DNA of 64,000 nt from an uncultured Candidatus Saccharibacteria bacterium (GTDB taxonomy: Bacteria > Patescibacteriota > Saccharimonadia > Saccharimonadales > Saccharimonadaceae). The notes under the pieces were generated by a model. The model searched no databases. It saw only the letters and a list, made by a program, of their open reading frames with translations, and was not told the DNA's origin. A program made the translations under genes and the position numbers. Where the stretch lies: positions 1 through 64,000 of the forward strand of contig CALHGK010000001.1 of the NCBI GenBank assembly GCA_938030095.1, given 5' to 3'. Position 1 is the first letter of the stretch. The number at the start of each line of letters is the position of its first letter. This document shows, in pieces, positions 35,614-44,456 of the stretch.

Positions 35614-36051
35614 CTAGTCCGGATCGGCGAAACGCTGGCCAGTATTGGGGTCAACGCGGTAAATCTCGCGCGCTACCCGCTCATAATAGAGGCGCGTCGC
35701 CATGACAAAATTACGTAGTTCATCACCGATCAGGTAGCTGTAGCGAGCACCCTCTTGTGCTTTGAGAATGCCTTGGTCGTTAATCTCGTAGCGGATAGTA
35801 TTGGTCTGGATGTGGCGCTTTTCGTCTGTCCACTCTTCGTGCCAGATCCAGGTTTTTTCGTCTAGGCAAAAGAATTCACGGTGCCGCCCCTTCTCTACCG
35901 GGCCAAATAGCTCTGCCCCAATCTCGCTCTCAAGCGTGATAAGCTCGCGTTCGGTATAGCGCTTAAAGGGGCGCTTCTTCGACTTACCAACGCTAGTATC
36001 GCCCGCCAGCAGCGCATAGGCCTTGCCAAGGAGCGAGCTCGGCTTTTTCAC
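35614..36051 (-). CDS. Unknown protein, last gene of the metG operon
   Basis: I do not recognise this 145-residue basic protein. It contains WIWHEEWTDEKRHIQTNTIRY-like strands typical of a small mixed alpha/beta fold, and ends DPNTGQRFADPD. It has no membrane helix. The GTG start overlaps the stop of the preceding gene by one base (TAGTG), so the two are translationally coupled and probably functionally linked. Confidence 0.8.
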   Translation of the reverse strand: MKKPSSLLGKAYALLAGDTSVGKSKKRPFKRYTERELITLESEIGAELFGPVEKGRHREFFCLDEKTWIWHEEWTDEKRHIQTNTIRYEINDQGILKAQEGARYSYLIGDELRNFVMATRLYYERVAREIYRVDPNTGQRFADPD

Positions 36052-36560
36052 TAGGCAGCGAGCCCCCAGCGAGACTTATCATCCGGCCCAGTTTCTTCTT
36101 CTTCGTCAATCTTTTTGTTCCAAAAATCGGAATTAATCTCATCATCAGCAGTAAAAGACTCCTTAAGAGCACTATTCACACCAGTCATTCCACTATTCTC
36201 TTCAAGTAACTTGCTCGCATCTTGGCTGCCACTCGTCCTAAGCTGATCTTTACGCATTTCTAGCACAAGACTCGTTACCTGTGCAGCATAGAGTATATTC
36301 TCACGATAAATTGCTTCTGGGGATACCGTCTTACCCTTGTCTTCATCCTTTGTCGTGCCATTATATGCACGCAAAGCATCAGCAAGTCCTGCTGCAACAC
36401 GCTTCGCCCGCCGTTCTGCCATGAGATCCTCATACGACATAATACCCGAGCGGTTCTCTCCTGGTTGTGGTTTTTGCTCCTGCGTAAAATCGCCCTTCCT
36501 GACGGGCTTTTGTTTTGTGTGGTCTTTTGTGTGACCTATCGAAAAACTCTCACCGCTCAT
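36051..36560 (-). CDS. Unknown hydrophilic protein in the metG operon
   Basis: The 169-residue protein is hydrophilic and rich in Lys, Glu and Asp, with a probably disordered N-terminus and a helical core (LMAERRAKRVAAGLADALRAYN). I recognise no family. Its ATG overlaps the tatD stop (ATGA) and its stop overlaps the next start, so it sits in the middle of a tight operon metG-tatD-this-35614. Confidence 0.75.
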   Translation of the reverse strand: MSGESFSIGHTKDHTKQKPVRKGDFTQEQKPQPGENRSGIMSYEDLMAERRAKRVAAGLADALRAYNGTTKDEDKGKTVSPEAIYRENILYAAQVTSLVLEMRKDQLRTSGSQDASKLLEENSGMTGVNSALKESFTADDEINSDFWNKKIDEEEETGPDDKSRWGLAA

Positions 36561-37405
36561 ATATGAAATAACCTTTGTACATTTGCCGTTGTGGTGGTGG
36601 CGACGCGCGCAATGGGCAGGCCTTTCTTGGCTGCTTGGTCGCGGGCTACCTCCTCCACATAAGCCGGTAGGTTGATTCTACCACGGAAGGGTACCGGAGT
36701 CAAGAAGGGGGCATCGGTCTCGAGCAGTATGGCATCGAGTGGGAGATCGGTATAGAGCTGCTGCTGAGCACTGTCTTTTGTGAAGGTGCTGATGCCATTG
36801 ACGCCAATAAATAAGCCGCGAGCACGGCCCTGCTCAAGCTGAGCCTGGGTATCGGTAAAGCTGTGCAGAACGCCGCGCACTGGCTGGGCATCGTAGATAG
36901 GCCAAAAGTCCTGCCATACTGCGCCGTGCGCTTGCTTTTCGTCGCGCACGTGGAAGCTAACGGGCAGCTGGAACTCCGCTGCGAGCTGCAACTGCGCCTG
37001 GAGGCATTGCTGCTGCGCTGGGCGGGCGCTATTGTCATAAAAATAATCTAAGCCAATTTCCCCCACCCCCACGATGACGGGCCGGCCCTGCCGGAGTGGC
37101 TTCTCAGCGAGAAGCTCGCGGATAGCGGCAATACCCGCTTCGCCCGCTGCTTCGGCATCATGGGGATGAATACCTACCACTGCATAACAGTGATCGCGCG
37201 CCAGGGCAAACTGCACTGCCTGACGCGAGCTGCGCACATCCGTCCCGACGCAGATCATGGCAATGCCAGCCTGGACAGCCTGCTGATAGGCTGCCTCGCG
37301 CGCTGCATCGTCGTAGAACTCGCTATCGTGCAGGTGGCAATGCGAGTCGATAAGGCGCGGCATGGGTGATGTGCTGCTGTGAGTAGGTGTCGTGTTACTT
37401 GTCAT
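36557..37405 (-). CDS. tatD: TatD-family metal-dependent DNase
   Basis: TatD proteins are TIM-barrel hydrolases with 3'-5' exonuclease activity. The protein has DSHCHLHD (first metal His pair), GVGEIGLDYFYD, FHVRD, LHSFTD and ETDAPFLTP, all in family order. At 282 residues it has about 15 extra residues before the barrel. AAAGGAG precedes the ATG at 37405; an internal ATG near residue 15 is possible but has no SD. It follows metG by 16 bases, an arrangement common in many bacteria. Confidence 0.95.
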   Translation of the reverse strand: MTSNTTPTHSSTSPMPRLIDSHCHLHDSEFYDDAAREAAYQQAVQAGIAMICVGTDVRSSRQAVQFALARDHCYAVVGIHPHDAEAAGEAGIAAIRELLAEKPLRQGRPVIVGVGEIGLDYFYDNSARPAQQQCLQAQLQLAAEFQLPVSFHVRDEKQAHGAVWQDFWPIYDAQPVRGVLHSFTDTQAQLEQGRARGLFIGVNGISTFTKDSAQQQLYTDLPLDAILLETDAPFLTPVPFRGRINLPAYVEEVARDQAAKKGLPIARVATTTTANVQRLFHI

Positions 37406-37421
37406 AGCTTACTCCTTTGTT

Positions 37422-38918
37422 TTATGAGGCGGCGTGAGCTCGTGGGTCAGGAGTGTGAATATAGCGCTTTGGGAACAGTGGTGGGACGTCGGCTGGCACG
37501 ACGCCAGTACCAAAGATAGTGTGAATGGCCTGAGCGGTGGCAGGCATGAATGGCACGAGCTCATCGGCAATCTGCAGCAAAGTACTGGCCGCATAGGCTA
37601 AGACTTCGCTCAGGTGCGACTCGGCATCGTGGTCGGTGGCGCGGCGCTTAGCGATCTCCCATGGTTTGACCCGCTCAAGGTATTGGTTGAGGCTGCGGAC
37701 AGAGCTCCATACTTCATCGAGTGCTTTGTCGAACTCCAGCCGCTGCATCATGTCGCGGTAGATGGTCATATCGTGCTCGGCTTGTGGCGCATCGCCAATC
37801 ACTCCTGCTTGGTAGCGCGTCAGCATGGCTGCCACCCGCTGCACAAGGTTGCCGAGGTCGTTACCGAGCTCACCGTTGTATGCCTTCTCAAATTTCTCCC
37901 AAGTAAAGTCCCCATCGTCTTGGGTAGGAATATGACGAGCAAAGAAGTAGCGGAAGGCATCAGCCCCATAGCTCTGAATAATCTCCATTGGGTCGACCAC
38001 ATTGCCGACTGTCTTGCTCATCTTACTACCTCCAACGTGAACAAAGCCGTGAACGAGTAGTGTCTTAGGTAGTGGGAGGTCGAGCCCGAGCAACATAGCG
38101 GGCCAGATCCCCGCGTGGAAGCGCAAGATATCCTTACCAATGACTTGCACATCGGCTGGCCAATACGCCTGCCACTCGGCCCTATCCGGATAGCCCAGCA
38201 CTGTGATGTAATTGGCTAAGGCATCGAGCCAGACGTACATCACCTGGCTGTCGTCGCCTGGCACCGGCACACCCCAGCTCAGCGTCTTGCGCGGGCGGCT
38301 AATTGAGACATCTTGGACGCCATTTTTGATAAGCTCGAGGAACTCATTTTTGCGGAACTCAGGCACGATCTTCATCCGGCCTTCAGTAATGGCTTGGCGA
38401 ATTTGCTCGGTAAAGGCACTCGCTTTGAGGTAGTAGTTCTCCTCTGAGACGCGCTCATACGGCGTTTGGTGATCGGGGCAGATGCCACCCGTCTCATGAA
38501 CTTCCTTGTCGGTAAAGAATGCCTCATGCCCCACGCAATACCAGCCCTCATAGGTGTGCTTGTAGATCAGCCCCGCCTGAGCAAGCCGCTGCCAGATGTA
38601 CTGCACTGCTGCAACGTGGTGCGGGTCAGTCGTGCGGATGAAGTCAGTGTATTCTGCGCCAACTGCCTCCATCAAGACTTTGAAGTTGCCATACATGCTG
38701 TCTACATAGCCCTGCGGATCGAGCCCATTCGCCTGAGCCTTAGCAGCAATCTTGTTGCCATGCTCGTCCGTGCCAACTTGGAAGCGCACCTCGTGGCCAT
38801 TCTGCCTCTGATAGCGCGCCCAGACATCGGCCAAGAGGTAGTCGAGCGCATTACCAATATGCGGCTTACCGTTGACATAAGGAATGGCAGTGGTGATGTA
38901 GGCGTGTTGTTTGGTCAT
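37422..38918 (-). CDS. metG: Methionyl-tRNA synthetase
   Basis: MetRS charges tRNA-Met. The 498-residue class I enzyme has the HIGH-type PYVNGKPHIGN, KMSKS (GGSKMSKTVGN) and the helical anticodon-binding domain (about 370-480). There is no C-terminal EMAP/Trbp111 domain, and the zinc knuckle is reduced, as in the short MetRS type. The ATG follows TGC-TATAAT by six bases, one of the clearest leaderless starts here. It heads the metG-tatD operon. Confidence 0.97.
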   Translation of the reverse strand: MTKQHAYITTAIPYVNGKPHIGNALDYLLADVWARYQRQNGHEVRFQVGTDEHGNKIAAKAQANGLDPQGYVDSMYGNFKVLMEAVGAEYTDFIRTTDPHHVAAVQYIWQRLAQAGLIYKHTYEGWYCVGHEAFFTDKEVHETGGICPDHQTPYERVSEENYYLKASAFTEQIRQAITEGRMKIVPEFRKNEFLELIKNGVQDVSISRPRKTLSWGVPVPGDDSQVMYVWLDALANYITVLGYPDRAEWQAYWPADVQVIGKDILRFHAGIWPAMLLGLDLPLPKTLLVHGFVHVGGSKMSKTVGNVVDPMEIIQSYGADAFRYFFARHIPTQDDGDFTWEKFEKAYNGELGNDLGNLVQRVAAMLTRYQAGVIGDAPQAEHDMTIYRDMMQRLEFDKALDEVWSSVRSLNQYLERVKPWEIAKRRATDHDAESHLSEVLAYAASTLLQIADELVPFMPATAQAIHTIFGTGVVPADVPPLFPKRYIHTPDPRAHAAS

Positions 38919-38924
38919 AGGGGT

Positions 38925-38930
38925 ATTATA
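38925..38930 (-). promoter_or_regulatory. Extended -10 of the metG operon
   Basis: TGC-TATAAT on the minus strand, six bases before the metG ATG. Confidence 0.65.
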
Positions 38931-38963
38931 GCATGGGGCGGAGTGAGATGTCTTGGGTTAGGG

Positions 38964-40007
38964 TTACTGCCTGGCAACATCGATGAGTACATAGAGCTTA
39001 TCTGTACTCTGCATAAGAGTAATGGTGTCGTCTTGGTCGGTTGTCCAGATGGTCGAGATAGCCAGACCTTCTGCAGCATGCTCAGCTTCGTCCACCTCAT
39101 CGCTTGGTTCACCCCACGCTGCGTGCCCGGCCTGCACGTATTGGTGGTAGAGGTCGAGGCATTCTGCCGTGGGTGAACCATTAGCAAACCATACGACGAC
39201 CATCGATACAGCACCACCTTCGCTCGACACCATAACGCGCAACGGCCCATCATAATACCACCAGGTATTCTCCTCTTGCTTCATGAGCTGCCAACCTTGG
39301 CTCTGCATTGTAGTATCAAACTGCTGCATAGAGCGCAGTGATGGCTGGCTGAGGATGCGGTCGATCCAGCTAGTGAATCGCTCTGGAGAGAAGTATGTCT
39401 CCTTGTTTAGTTCGCTCTCTAGGCGGGGCAGCGGGTCGGGGCCCGGATAGGGACGAATCGTGCGCGGGCGACGGGCACCATCGGGCGGTGCACCAGTTTG
39501 CTCGCTGACAAGGACAAACATGATTGTCTTATCCTCCTCGTTGAGGTTGATACTAACGTACTCCCGCGAAGCTGGTGTTTGTGGAGCAAAACCCTTCCAC
39601 ACTGTACCAGTGAGATGACCTGTGTGTCGTACATCGGTCGGCCAGCCCCAGGCCGCTGTGCCAGCTGCGCAGTATTCGTCGTAGAGTGCGCGGCACGCGT
39701 CTGCTGGTAATTGGTGAATTACATCGATGACTGGGCTACTCGCCACCGACGTTACAACGTCATTTTCTATTGTAGCAAGCAACGACATGTGACCATCGTA
39801 GTGCATACACTGCTCGTGCCCCGTCTGCGGCTCTTGCTCACGTGGCTTGACGAGCTGCCAACCCAGCTCTTGGATGAGACTGTCATACACCTCATACGTC
39901 ATTGGCCAGGGGAGTTTGCGGAGTGCATTAATAAGTGAGACGAGTTGTACACCATTAATAGGCTTCGGCGCTTCTGCTGGCTGAGCCGATGATTGGTCTG
40001 CGTTCAT
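38964..40007 (-). CDS. Unknown protein with two related domains
   Basis: I do not recognise this 347-residue soluble protein, but it contains two copies of one domain. Copy 1 (about 35-175) has LGWQLVKPRE, CMHYDGHMSLLATIENDVVTSV and GTAAWGWPTDV. Copy 2 (about 215-345) has QGWQLMKQEE, TWWYYDGPLRVMVSSEGGAVSMV and GHAAWGEPSDE. The matching order (GWQL, YDG, strand pair, AAWG-P) shows an internal duplication. No catalytic residues stand out. It is a single gene, divergent from the 40146 gene. Confidence 0.8.
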   Translation of the reverse strand: MNADQSSAQPAEAPKPINGVQLVSLINALRKLPWPMTYEVYDSLIQELGWQLVKPREQEPQTGHEQCMHYDGHMSLLATIENDVVTSVASSPVIDVIHQLPADACRALYDEYCAAGTAAWGWPTDVRHTGHLTGTVWKGFAPQTPASREYVSINLNEEDKTIMFVLVSEQTGAPPDGARRPRTIRPYPGPDPLPRLESELNKETYFSPERFTSWIDRILSQPSLRSMQQFDTTMQSQGWQLMKQEENTWWYYDGPLRVMVSSEGGAVSMVVVWFANGSPTAECLDLYHQYVQAGHAAWGEPSDEVDEAEHAAEGLAISTIWTTDQDDTITLMQSTDKLYVLIDVARQ

Positions 40008-40103
40008 AGTACCTCATATTTTCTTTATAGATTTCTCTTTAGCGTTAACATGTTTGTATCGTACCACGTTTTGGTATGACATACTAGCGTTCAGTCATAT
40101 TGT

Positions 40104-40133
40104 TGACAATATTGCAATCTATACTATATAATA
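40104..40133 (+). promoter_or_regulatory. Promoter of the 40146 gene
   Basis: TTGACA (40104-40109), 18 bases, TATAAT (40128-40133); the ATG is 12 bases on. Confidence 0.7.
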
Positions 40134-40145
40134 CACTACTCTGTT

Positions 40146-41291
40146 ATGGAACATCACCCATCACCCCACCTCCCCGAGCACTCGCCACACGATGCGGATG
40201 CACCGCAGCTGGAGAAAGACCGCCAGTATCTGTTATTTTTGCTTGCGAATGACCTTGGCTATGACACGCGTGATGTATCTATCTCTTCTGAGAGTAGCGA
40301 CGCAGAAGCGTCAGTCAACCCCGCTCACTACATGATAACAATACCGCCGCGTCAGGAGTGCCAGCAACCAGGCCGAACGGTGGCTATCTACCCTGATATC
40401 ACGCTTGTATTCGATACGCAAGCAGTGCAGCAGTGCAGCTCTGAGCAGCATATATCGCTTGAGAACTACACAAAGGAGGAGCTGCTTGATCTCATCAAGC
40501 AAGACGCAGCCTGCGGCCTAGAGCTCCCTCATGGCCAGCGCTTTACGGCGAGCATGGTCGATGCGCTCACTCATCCGATTACCGAAGCCCGGGCGCGCAT
40601 CACTGAGGCTATGGAGCTGGAGCAGAAGCACCATATAGCTCAAACCCGGCGCTCACTTGGTAAAGTAACCATCCACCGTGCTGCCGAAGAGCTCAGGGTC
40701 GCACCACAGACTGTCGAGAAAGCTCTGGATGATCCTGTCATTCGTGAAAAACTTGGCAAAATCGCTACCACCCAGCGCGGCACAGAATTGCAGCATCTCC
40801 TCACACCGCGCCAAGTAGCGATCCTCGCCGAGCACCTCCAGTCTACCCCACCACCAGAGGGATATCGCACGCTTAATGGTGTTGCTAAAAAGCTTGGCAT
40901 TGGCGGCAATACAGTGCGGTGTATTATTGATGAGCTTAATAGCACCGGGGCTGATATTCACGGCGAGGAGTACCACAAAGCGACTGGACTATCATACCGC
41001 TACTATTCACCCGCCGACCAGCGAGAGATCGAGAGCTGGGCGCGTGAAAAAGGGCTCTTTACTCCTGCGCCGGCGGGATATCTGCTCCGCACGGCTGTTG
41101 CTGAGAAACTCCATGCTACATACGCGACGATTAATCACGCTGTTAAAACCCTCGGTATAACACCCGAACAATACCGCGTACGGCGTCAGAATGGCCAGCC
41201 ATCTCACAAGCGAGGCTACCACCTATCACCCGAGCAAGCTGAGCAGGTAGCAGCTTACCTGGGGCGATCGCTTCATACAACGGTTTGCTAG
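40146..41291 (+). CDS. Putative DNA-binding protein, paralogue A
   Basis: The 381-residue protein has an N-terminal domain (about 20-160) with LLFLLANDLGYDTRD, a RTVAIYPDITLVFDT strand pair and ACGLELP. A series of helix-turn-helix-like units follows: IHRAAEELRVAPQTVEKAL (about 178-196), LNGVAKKLGIGGNTVRCIIDEL and LRTAVAEKLHATYATINHAVKTL. I do not recognise the family. The next gene is a clear paralogue in the same order. A multi-HTH regulator is the simplest reading; its targets and any ligand are unknown. Confidence 0.75.
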   Translation: MEHHPSPHLPEHSPHDADAPQLEKDRQYLLFLLANDLGYDTRDVSISSESSDAEASVNPAHYMITIPPRQECQQPGRTVAIYPDITLVFDTQAVQQCSSEQHISLENYTKEELLDLIKQDAACGLELPHGQRFTASMVDALTHPITEARARITEAMELEQKHHIAQTRRSLGKVTIHRAAEELRVAPQTVEKALDDPVIREKLGKIATTQRGTELQHLLTPRQVAILAEHLQSTPPPEGYRTLNGVAKKLGIGGNTVRCIIDELNSTGADIHGEEYHKATGLSYRYYSPADQREIESWAREKGLFTPAPAGYLLRTAVAEKLHATYATINHAVKTLGITPEQYRVRRQNGQPSHKRGYHLSPEQAEQVAAYLGRSLHTTVC

Positions 41292-41327
41292 GCATTTAGG
41301 CTCGATACTTGCCACCACTACCTATGC

Positions 41328-41333
41328 TATAGT
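41328..41333 (+). promoter_or_regulatory. Extended -10 of the 41346 gene
   Basis: TGC-TATAGT ends directly before an ATG at 41334, so that ATG cannot be in the message. The usable start is ATG 41346, 12 bases after the box. Confidence 0.55.
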
Positions 41334-41345
41334 ATGGTAATACGC

Positions 41346-42365
41346 ATGGAAATACCCCAGCGATCGGCACAGTTACCCGAGGCATTTGATAATCATACTG
41401 CTCAAGTAGAAAAGCTCAACGACTTACACAAACTTCTACGCTTTTTGCTTGAGAATGATCTCGGCCTTTCTACTCACGACCCGGCGCAGGCATATATGTC
41501 ACAACATATTCAAGAAACATCTGCATCACAGCAACTCCTTCGCTTTATTGCAACCATCCAACCACACGACACCCAGCCTGCTCGTACCGTTATCACCTAT
41601 CCAGATGTTGCTTTTGTTTTTGATACTCCAGCTATAGAACAAGCCACGCAGACTCAGGGCAATAGCTATCAACCATTGCATGAGTATAGAAAACACGATC
41701 TTGCTGAGCTCGCGCAAGATGAGGCCTGTGGTGTTGCCCTATCGACCGATCATCATTTTGCCTGGTATATGTATGATGCACTCACGAGCCCATTTGCTGA
41801 TGTACACCAGCGTATCGTTGCTGACCAGACTAACAACAACCGGCTCCATGGCGTCTATCATCATCGCCCAGAGCCACTTATATCTGTTGGCCAGGCTTCT
41901 CGCTACCTTGATATAACACCGTATGCGGTTGAGAAAGCGTTGAGGAATCCTCAAGTTATCCAGAGGATTGGCGAGATCATTGTCGCTCCACGCGGCAATT
42001 CGATGCGCCCATTCATCACACCCAAACAACTTCTGAGCCTCCAAGAGCATTTTCGCCCCCATAGCGCCGACACTCATGCACTCATCCCTCCACGAGAAGA
42101 AGAAATGACCTGCCCACAACTCGCCAGAGCACTTGGTGTACACGACATGACCGTGCGACGAGCTATTACTGCTCTTAATCAAGAAAAATCCGAAGGTGAG
42201 GACAGTCTGACCGGCACAACACGCAAAGAGCAGGGTCGACGCCCAACCGTATATTATTCACCTGAGCAGCAGGTACGTATCCTCGCCAAGCTTCAAGAGA
42301 AAGGTTATCCTGTGCCAGCAAAGCTGCGTGACAAGCTGGGCGAAGACCTCACGCATAAAGATTAA
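41346..42365 (+). CDS. Putative DNA-binding protein, paralogue B
   Basis: The 339-residue protein matches paralogue A along most of its length: LLRFLLENDLGLSTHD, RTVITYPDVAFVFDT, EACGVALS, then VGQASRYLDITPYAVEKALRNP. It also has RGNSMRPFITPKQLLSLQEHF and a second HTH, CPQLARALGVHDMTVRRAI. It is shorter than A and lacks A's last HTH unit. Base composition is more AT-rich than A, so the copies have diverged. It has its own promoter 43 bases after A. The start at 41346 is chosen from the promoter position. Confidence 0.75.
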   Translation: MEIPQRSAQLPEAFDNHTAQVEKLNDLHKLLRFLLENDLGLSTHDPAQAYMSQHIQETSASQQLLRFIATIQPHDTQPARTVITYPDVAFVFDTPAIEQATQTQGNSYQPLHEYRKHDLAELAQDEACGVALSTDHHFAWYMYDALTSPFADVHQRIVADQTNNNRLHGVYHHRPEPLISVGQASRYLDITPYAVEKALRNPQVIQRIGEIIVAPRGNSMRPFITPKQLLSLQEHFRPHSADTHALIPPREEEMTCPQLARALGVHDMTVRRAITALNQEKSEGEDSLTGTTRKEQGRRPTVYYSPEQQVRILAKLQEKGYPVPAKLRDKLGEDLTHKD

Positions 42366-42371
42366 AAATGC

Positions 42372-42377
42372 TACAAT
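42372..42377 (+). promoter_or_regulatory. Extended -10 of a small ORF
   Basis: TGC-TACAAT, 10 bases before the ATG at 42388; it matches the local promoter style. Confidence 0.45.
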
Positions 42378-42387
42378 AATAGCTAGT

Positions 42388-42516
42388 ATGACTGTACGAC
42401 TCGGCGCGACACAAATGCATATCCCAAAAGAACCAACAGCCGTCTCTCATACACCAACACCGCTGGATTTATATACAACATTAAAGCAGTTAAGAAATCG
42501 GCCAGGATATCACTAA
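42388..42516 (+). CDS. Possible 42-residue small protein
   Basis: A short frame begins MTVRLGATQMHIPKEP and ends LKQLRNRPGYH. It is supported only by the extended -10 box 10 bases upstream and by having no overlap with other genes. I recognise no family; it could be a small protein or chance. Confidence 0.35.
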   Translation: MTVRLGATQMHIPKEPTAVSHTPTPLDLYTTLKQLRNRPGYH

Positions 42517-42533
42517 CTTATGTGGTACAGTAA

Positions 42534-42881
42534 CTACTTCCCCGTGATACGCACAAATATCATCTCATGTTCGTCTGGCCCTGGGTTGTGGATCTTGTGC
42601 TGTGTATCGGGCGGAAAGATAAAGACGTCGCCTGGGTTGTAGGCGTATGTGCCATCTGCGTCAGACACCTCACCGCTACCCTTGAGGACGATCATTGTTT
42701 CCTCGACACCAGGGTGGTCATGCCAGTCAAAGGTTGCGCCAGCAGGCAGCCAGCCATGAGTGATCGCCTCACAATATGGGCTCGTGGCGTGCTCAGCCGA
42801 CACATAGACTTTGCGTGCTCCACTGCCGCCATGGGCAGATTCTTTAGGGATGGTGGTTGCTGGACGTTTGATAATACGCAT
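42534..42881 (-). CDS. Small cupin-domain protein
   Basis: The 115-residue protein is a single cupin barrel. Motif 1 is FDWHDHPGVEETMIVLKG (two His and Glu metal ligands), and motif 2 is PGDVFIFPPDTQHKIHNPG (His). It ends EMIFVRITGK. Cupins bind a metal and a small molecule or sugar; the function is not predictable. AAGGAG stands before the ATG. The membrane-protein gene 20 bases upstream may form an operon with it only if read in reverse order (43564 to 42902, then 42881). Confidence 0.88.
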   Translation of the reverse strand: MRIIKRPATTIPKESAHGGSGARKVYVSAEHATSPYCEAITHGWLPAGATFDWHDHPGVEETMIVLKGSGEVSDADGTYAYNPGDVFIFPPDTQHKIHNPGPDEHEMIFVRITGK

Positions 42882-42901
42882 AGGTTGCTCCTTCTATTTA
42901 C

Positions 42902-43564
42902 TTATTGCTGCAGTTTTTGCTTATAATAAAAGGCGTTTGCCTCGATCTCTTCCACCGTGTCTGGGAATTGCTGCACAAGCTGGGTGTGGCTCAGCTTCAG
43001 CACGGCATCTTGTGGGCTGAGCTCAGATGCAGCCAGGGCTTGGCGCACATATTCGCGAATGTGCCAATACTGCTGGCCATCCTTAATAAGCTGCTCCCTT
43101 GGTGCACTGAGCGCACCAACCATCATGCCTGTGGCAGTACGGCTCGCTTTTTTGAATATGGTGATACCGACGGCAACAATCAGCAGCCACAGCCCGATAA
43201 GCAATACGATGGCGCTTTGCTTGGGGTTGCATATTGCCACCAGCACAAGCGCACCAGTTATACCAACGGCGATCTTGTGCCGCCGCACGAAACTACTCTT
43301 CTCCCCTGGCTGCTGCGCGGCCTTCGCATTGGAATCGAGCTCAGTAGGAAAAGGATATGACATCTCACTCAGCGCGCCGCACGCAATAATATGTGAAAGG
43401 TCGTCGCGGATAATTGGATCGAAGTGCTCGATGCGATAGTCGTCCTGCAGTTTCTTGGTCGATCCATCAATAATATCAACTGCCATAGCCACACCAGTCT
43501 GAGCTGCCATATCTCCCAGCGTTACACCAGCCCCAATGCCAAACGAATTTTTAAACCATCCCAT
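42902..43564 (-). CDS. Unknown protein with two membrane helices
   Basis: The 220-residue protein has an N-terminal Gly/Ala-rich segment (GIGAGVTLGDMAAQTGVAMA), two adjacent helices (about 93-110 and 115-135), and a soluble helical C-terminus (WHIREYVRQALAASELSPQDAV). No family recognised. AAGGAG precedes the ATG. It is directly upstream of the cupin gene, in the same direction, with 20 bases between. Confidence 0.75.
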   Translation of the reverse strand: MGWFKNSFGIGAGVTLGDMAAQTGVAMAVDIIDGSTKKLQDDYRIEHFDPIIRDDLSHIIACGALSEMSYPFPTELDSNAKAAQQPGEKSSFVRRHKIAVGITGALVLVAICNPKQSAIVLLIGLWLLIVAVGITIFKKASRTATGMMVGALSAPREQLIKDGQQYWHIREYVRQALAASELSPQDAVLKLSHTQLVQQFPDTVEEIEANAFYYKQKLQQ

Positions 43565-43712
43565 AGTTACACTCCTTCTCTTGCATCCACCACAGCCAAT
43601 CGATGGACAAAACTTTTCTTATCACAGAATAGCTGATGTAATTATATATTGCAAGGTATGAACGCAGCCATACCGCGGAGGAGCTTGACGTTTGTTTATC
43701 TGCGGATTGCCG

Positions 43713-44456
43713 TTAATTTTCTCGCATCATTGCCAGCACTGCAAACCGCCCACCAGTGTCACCCGCTGTGTGCGAGAAGTACTCAGGGTTTGTTACTGTA
43801 TCGACAGGCGAGATGTGGATATTGTGCGGCGCAATGCCGGCGCGCTGGCATGCAGCAGCATTAAAGCCCGGCAGGTCAAGATGGATACCATCAGCGTCGC
43901 GCGAGCAAAAGGGCCGCCAAGCTGGGTCGGCCGCTTGGTCAAAATACTGCATCACATAGCTCTGCCGCTGCGCGCTCGGACTCATCCAAACAATGATATC
44001 CTCTGCTCGGGAGCCTTCGTGAATGAGGCGATCAATTGTCCGAACAAGCAGCGGCGAGAGTGTCGAATGCCGCCCCAGATGCAATAGCGCGAGCACCCGC
44101 TGCACCGGATCATACAGCACCGTCGCCACGCAATCGGCCACTGGCAACAGCAACCCCACCCCGGGCGAGCGCGTCACGAGGCCGTTGGCTACCACCTCCG
44201 CAGTGTGGCGAGTCGTCGCGCCGCTATCGACCTCGCAGAGCTGGTCATAGCTGCGGCCTGCGCCATAGACAACCCGCTGATACACCACGTCCGCATATGC
44301 AACCCCACTCGCCCGGCAGAAGGCTTGTCGGTGTGCTACCACCCGCGAGTGGTGTATCTCACCTAGCGTGCGGTCGAGCATTGTGCCATCACTACGCGAT
44401 GACACGCTAACGAGGAGTCCTGGCGGGAAGCAGGTAGGCTGATCAGCCCGGATCAT
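43713..44456 (-). CDS. pgeF: Purine nucleoside phosphorylase / laccase-domain protein (PgeF/YfiH-like)
   Basis: The 247-residue protein has the multicopper-oxidase-like fold of the YfiH/PgeF family, whose members edit peptidoglycan precursors or cleave purine nucleosides. ADC with the metal Cys is in VADCVATVLYDP. The next motif, HLGRHST, stands where HAGWRG usually is, a divergent version that keeps the His. The end YFSHTAGDTGGRF matches the family's C-terminal block. The ATG at 44456 overlaps the rsmA stop (ATGA). The variant metal site makes activity uncertain. Confidence 0.78.
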   Translation of the reverse strand: MIRADQPTCFPPGLLVSVSSRSDGTMLDRTLGEIHHSRVVAHRQAFCRASGVAYADVVYQRVVYGAGRSYDQLCEVDSGATTRHTAEVVANGLVTRSPGVGLLLPVADCVATVLYDPVQRVLALLHLGRHSTLSPLLVRTIDRLIHEGSRAEDIIVWMSPSAQRQSYVMQYFDQAADPAWRPFCSRDADGIHLDLPGFNAAACQRAGIAPHNIHISPVDTVTNPEYFSHTAGDTGGRFAVLAMMREN

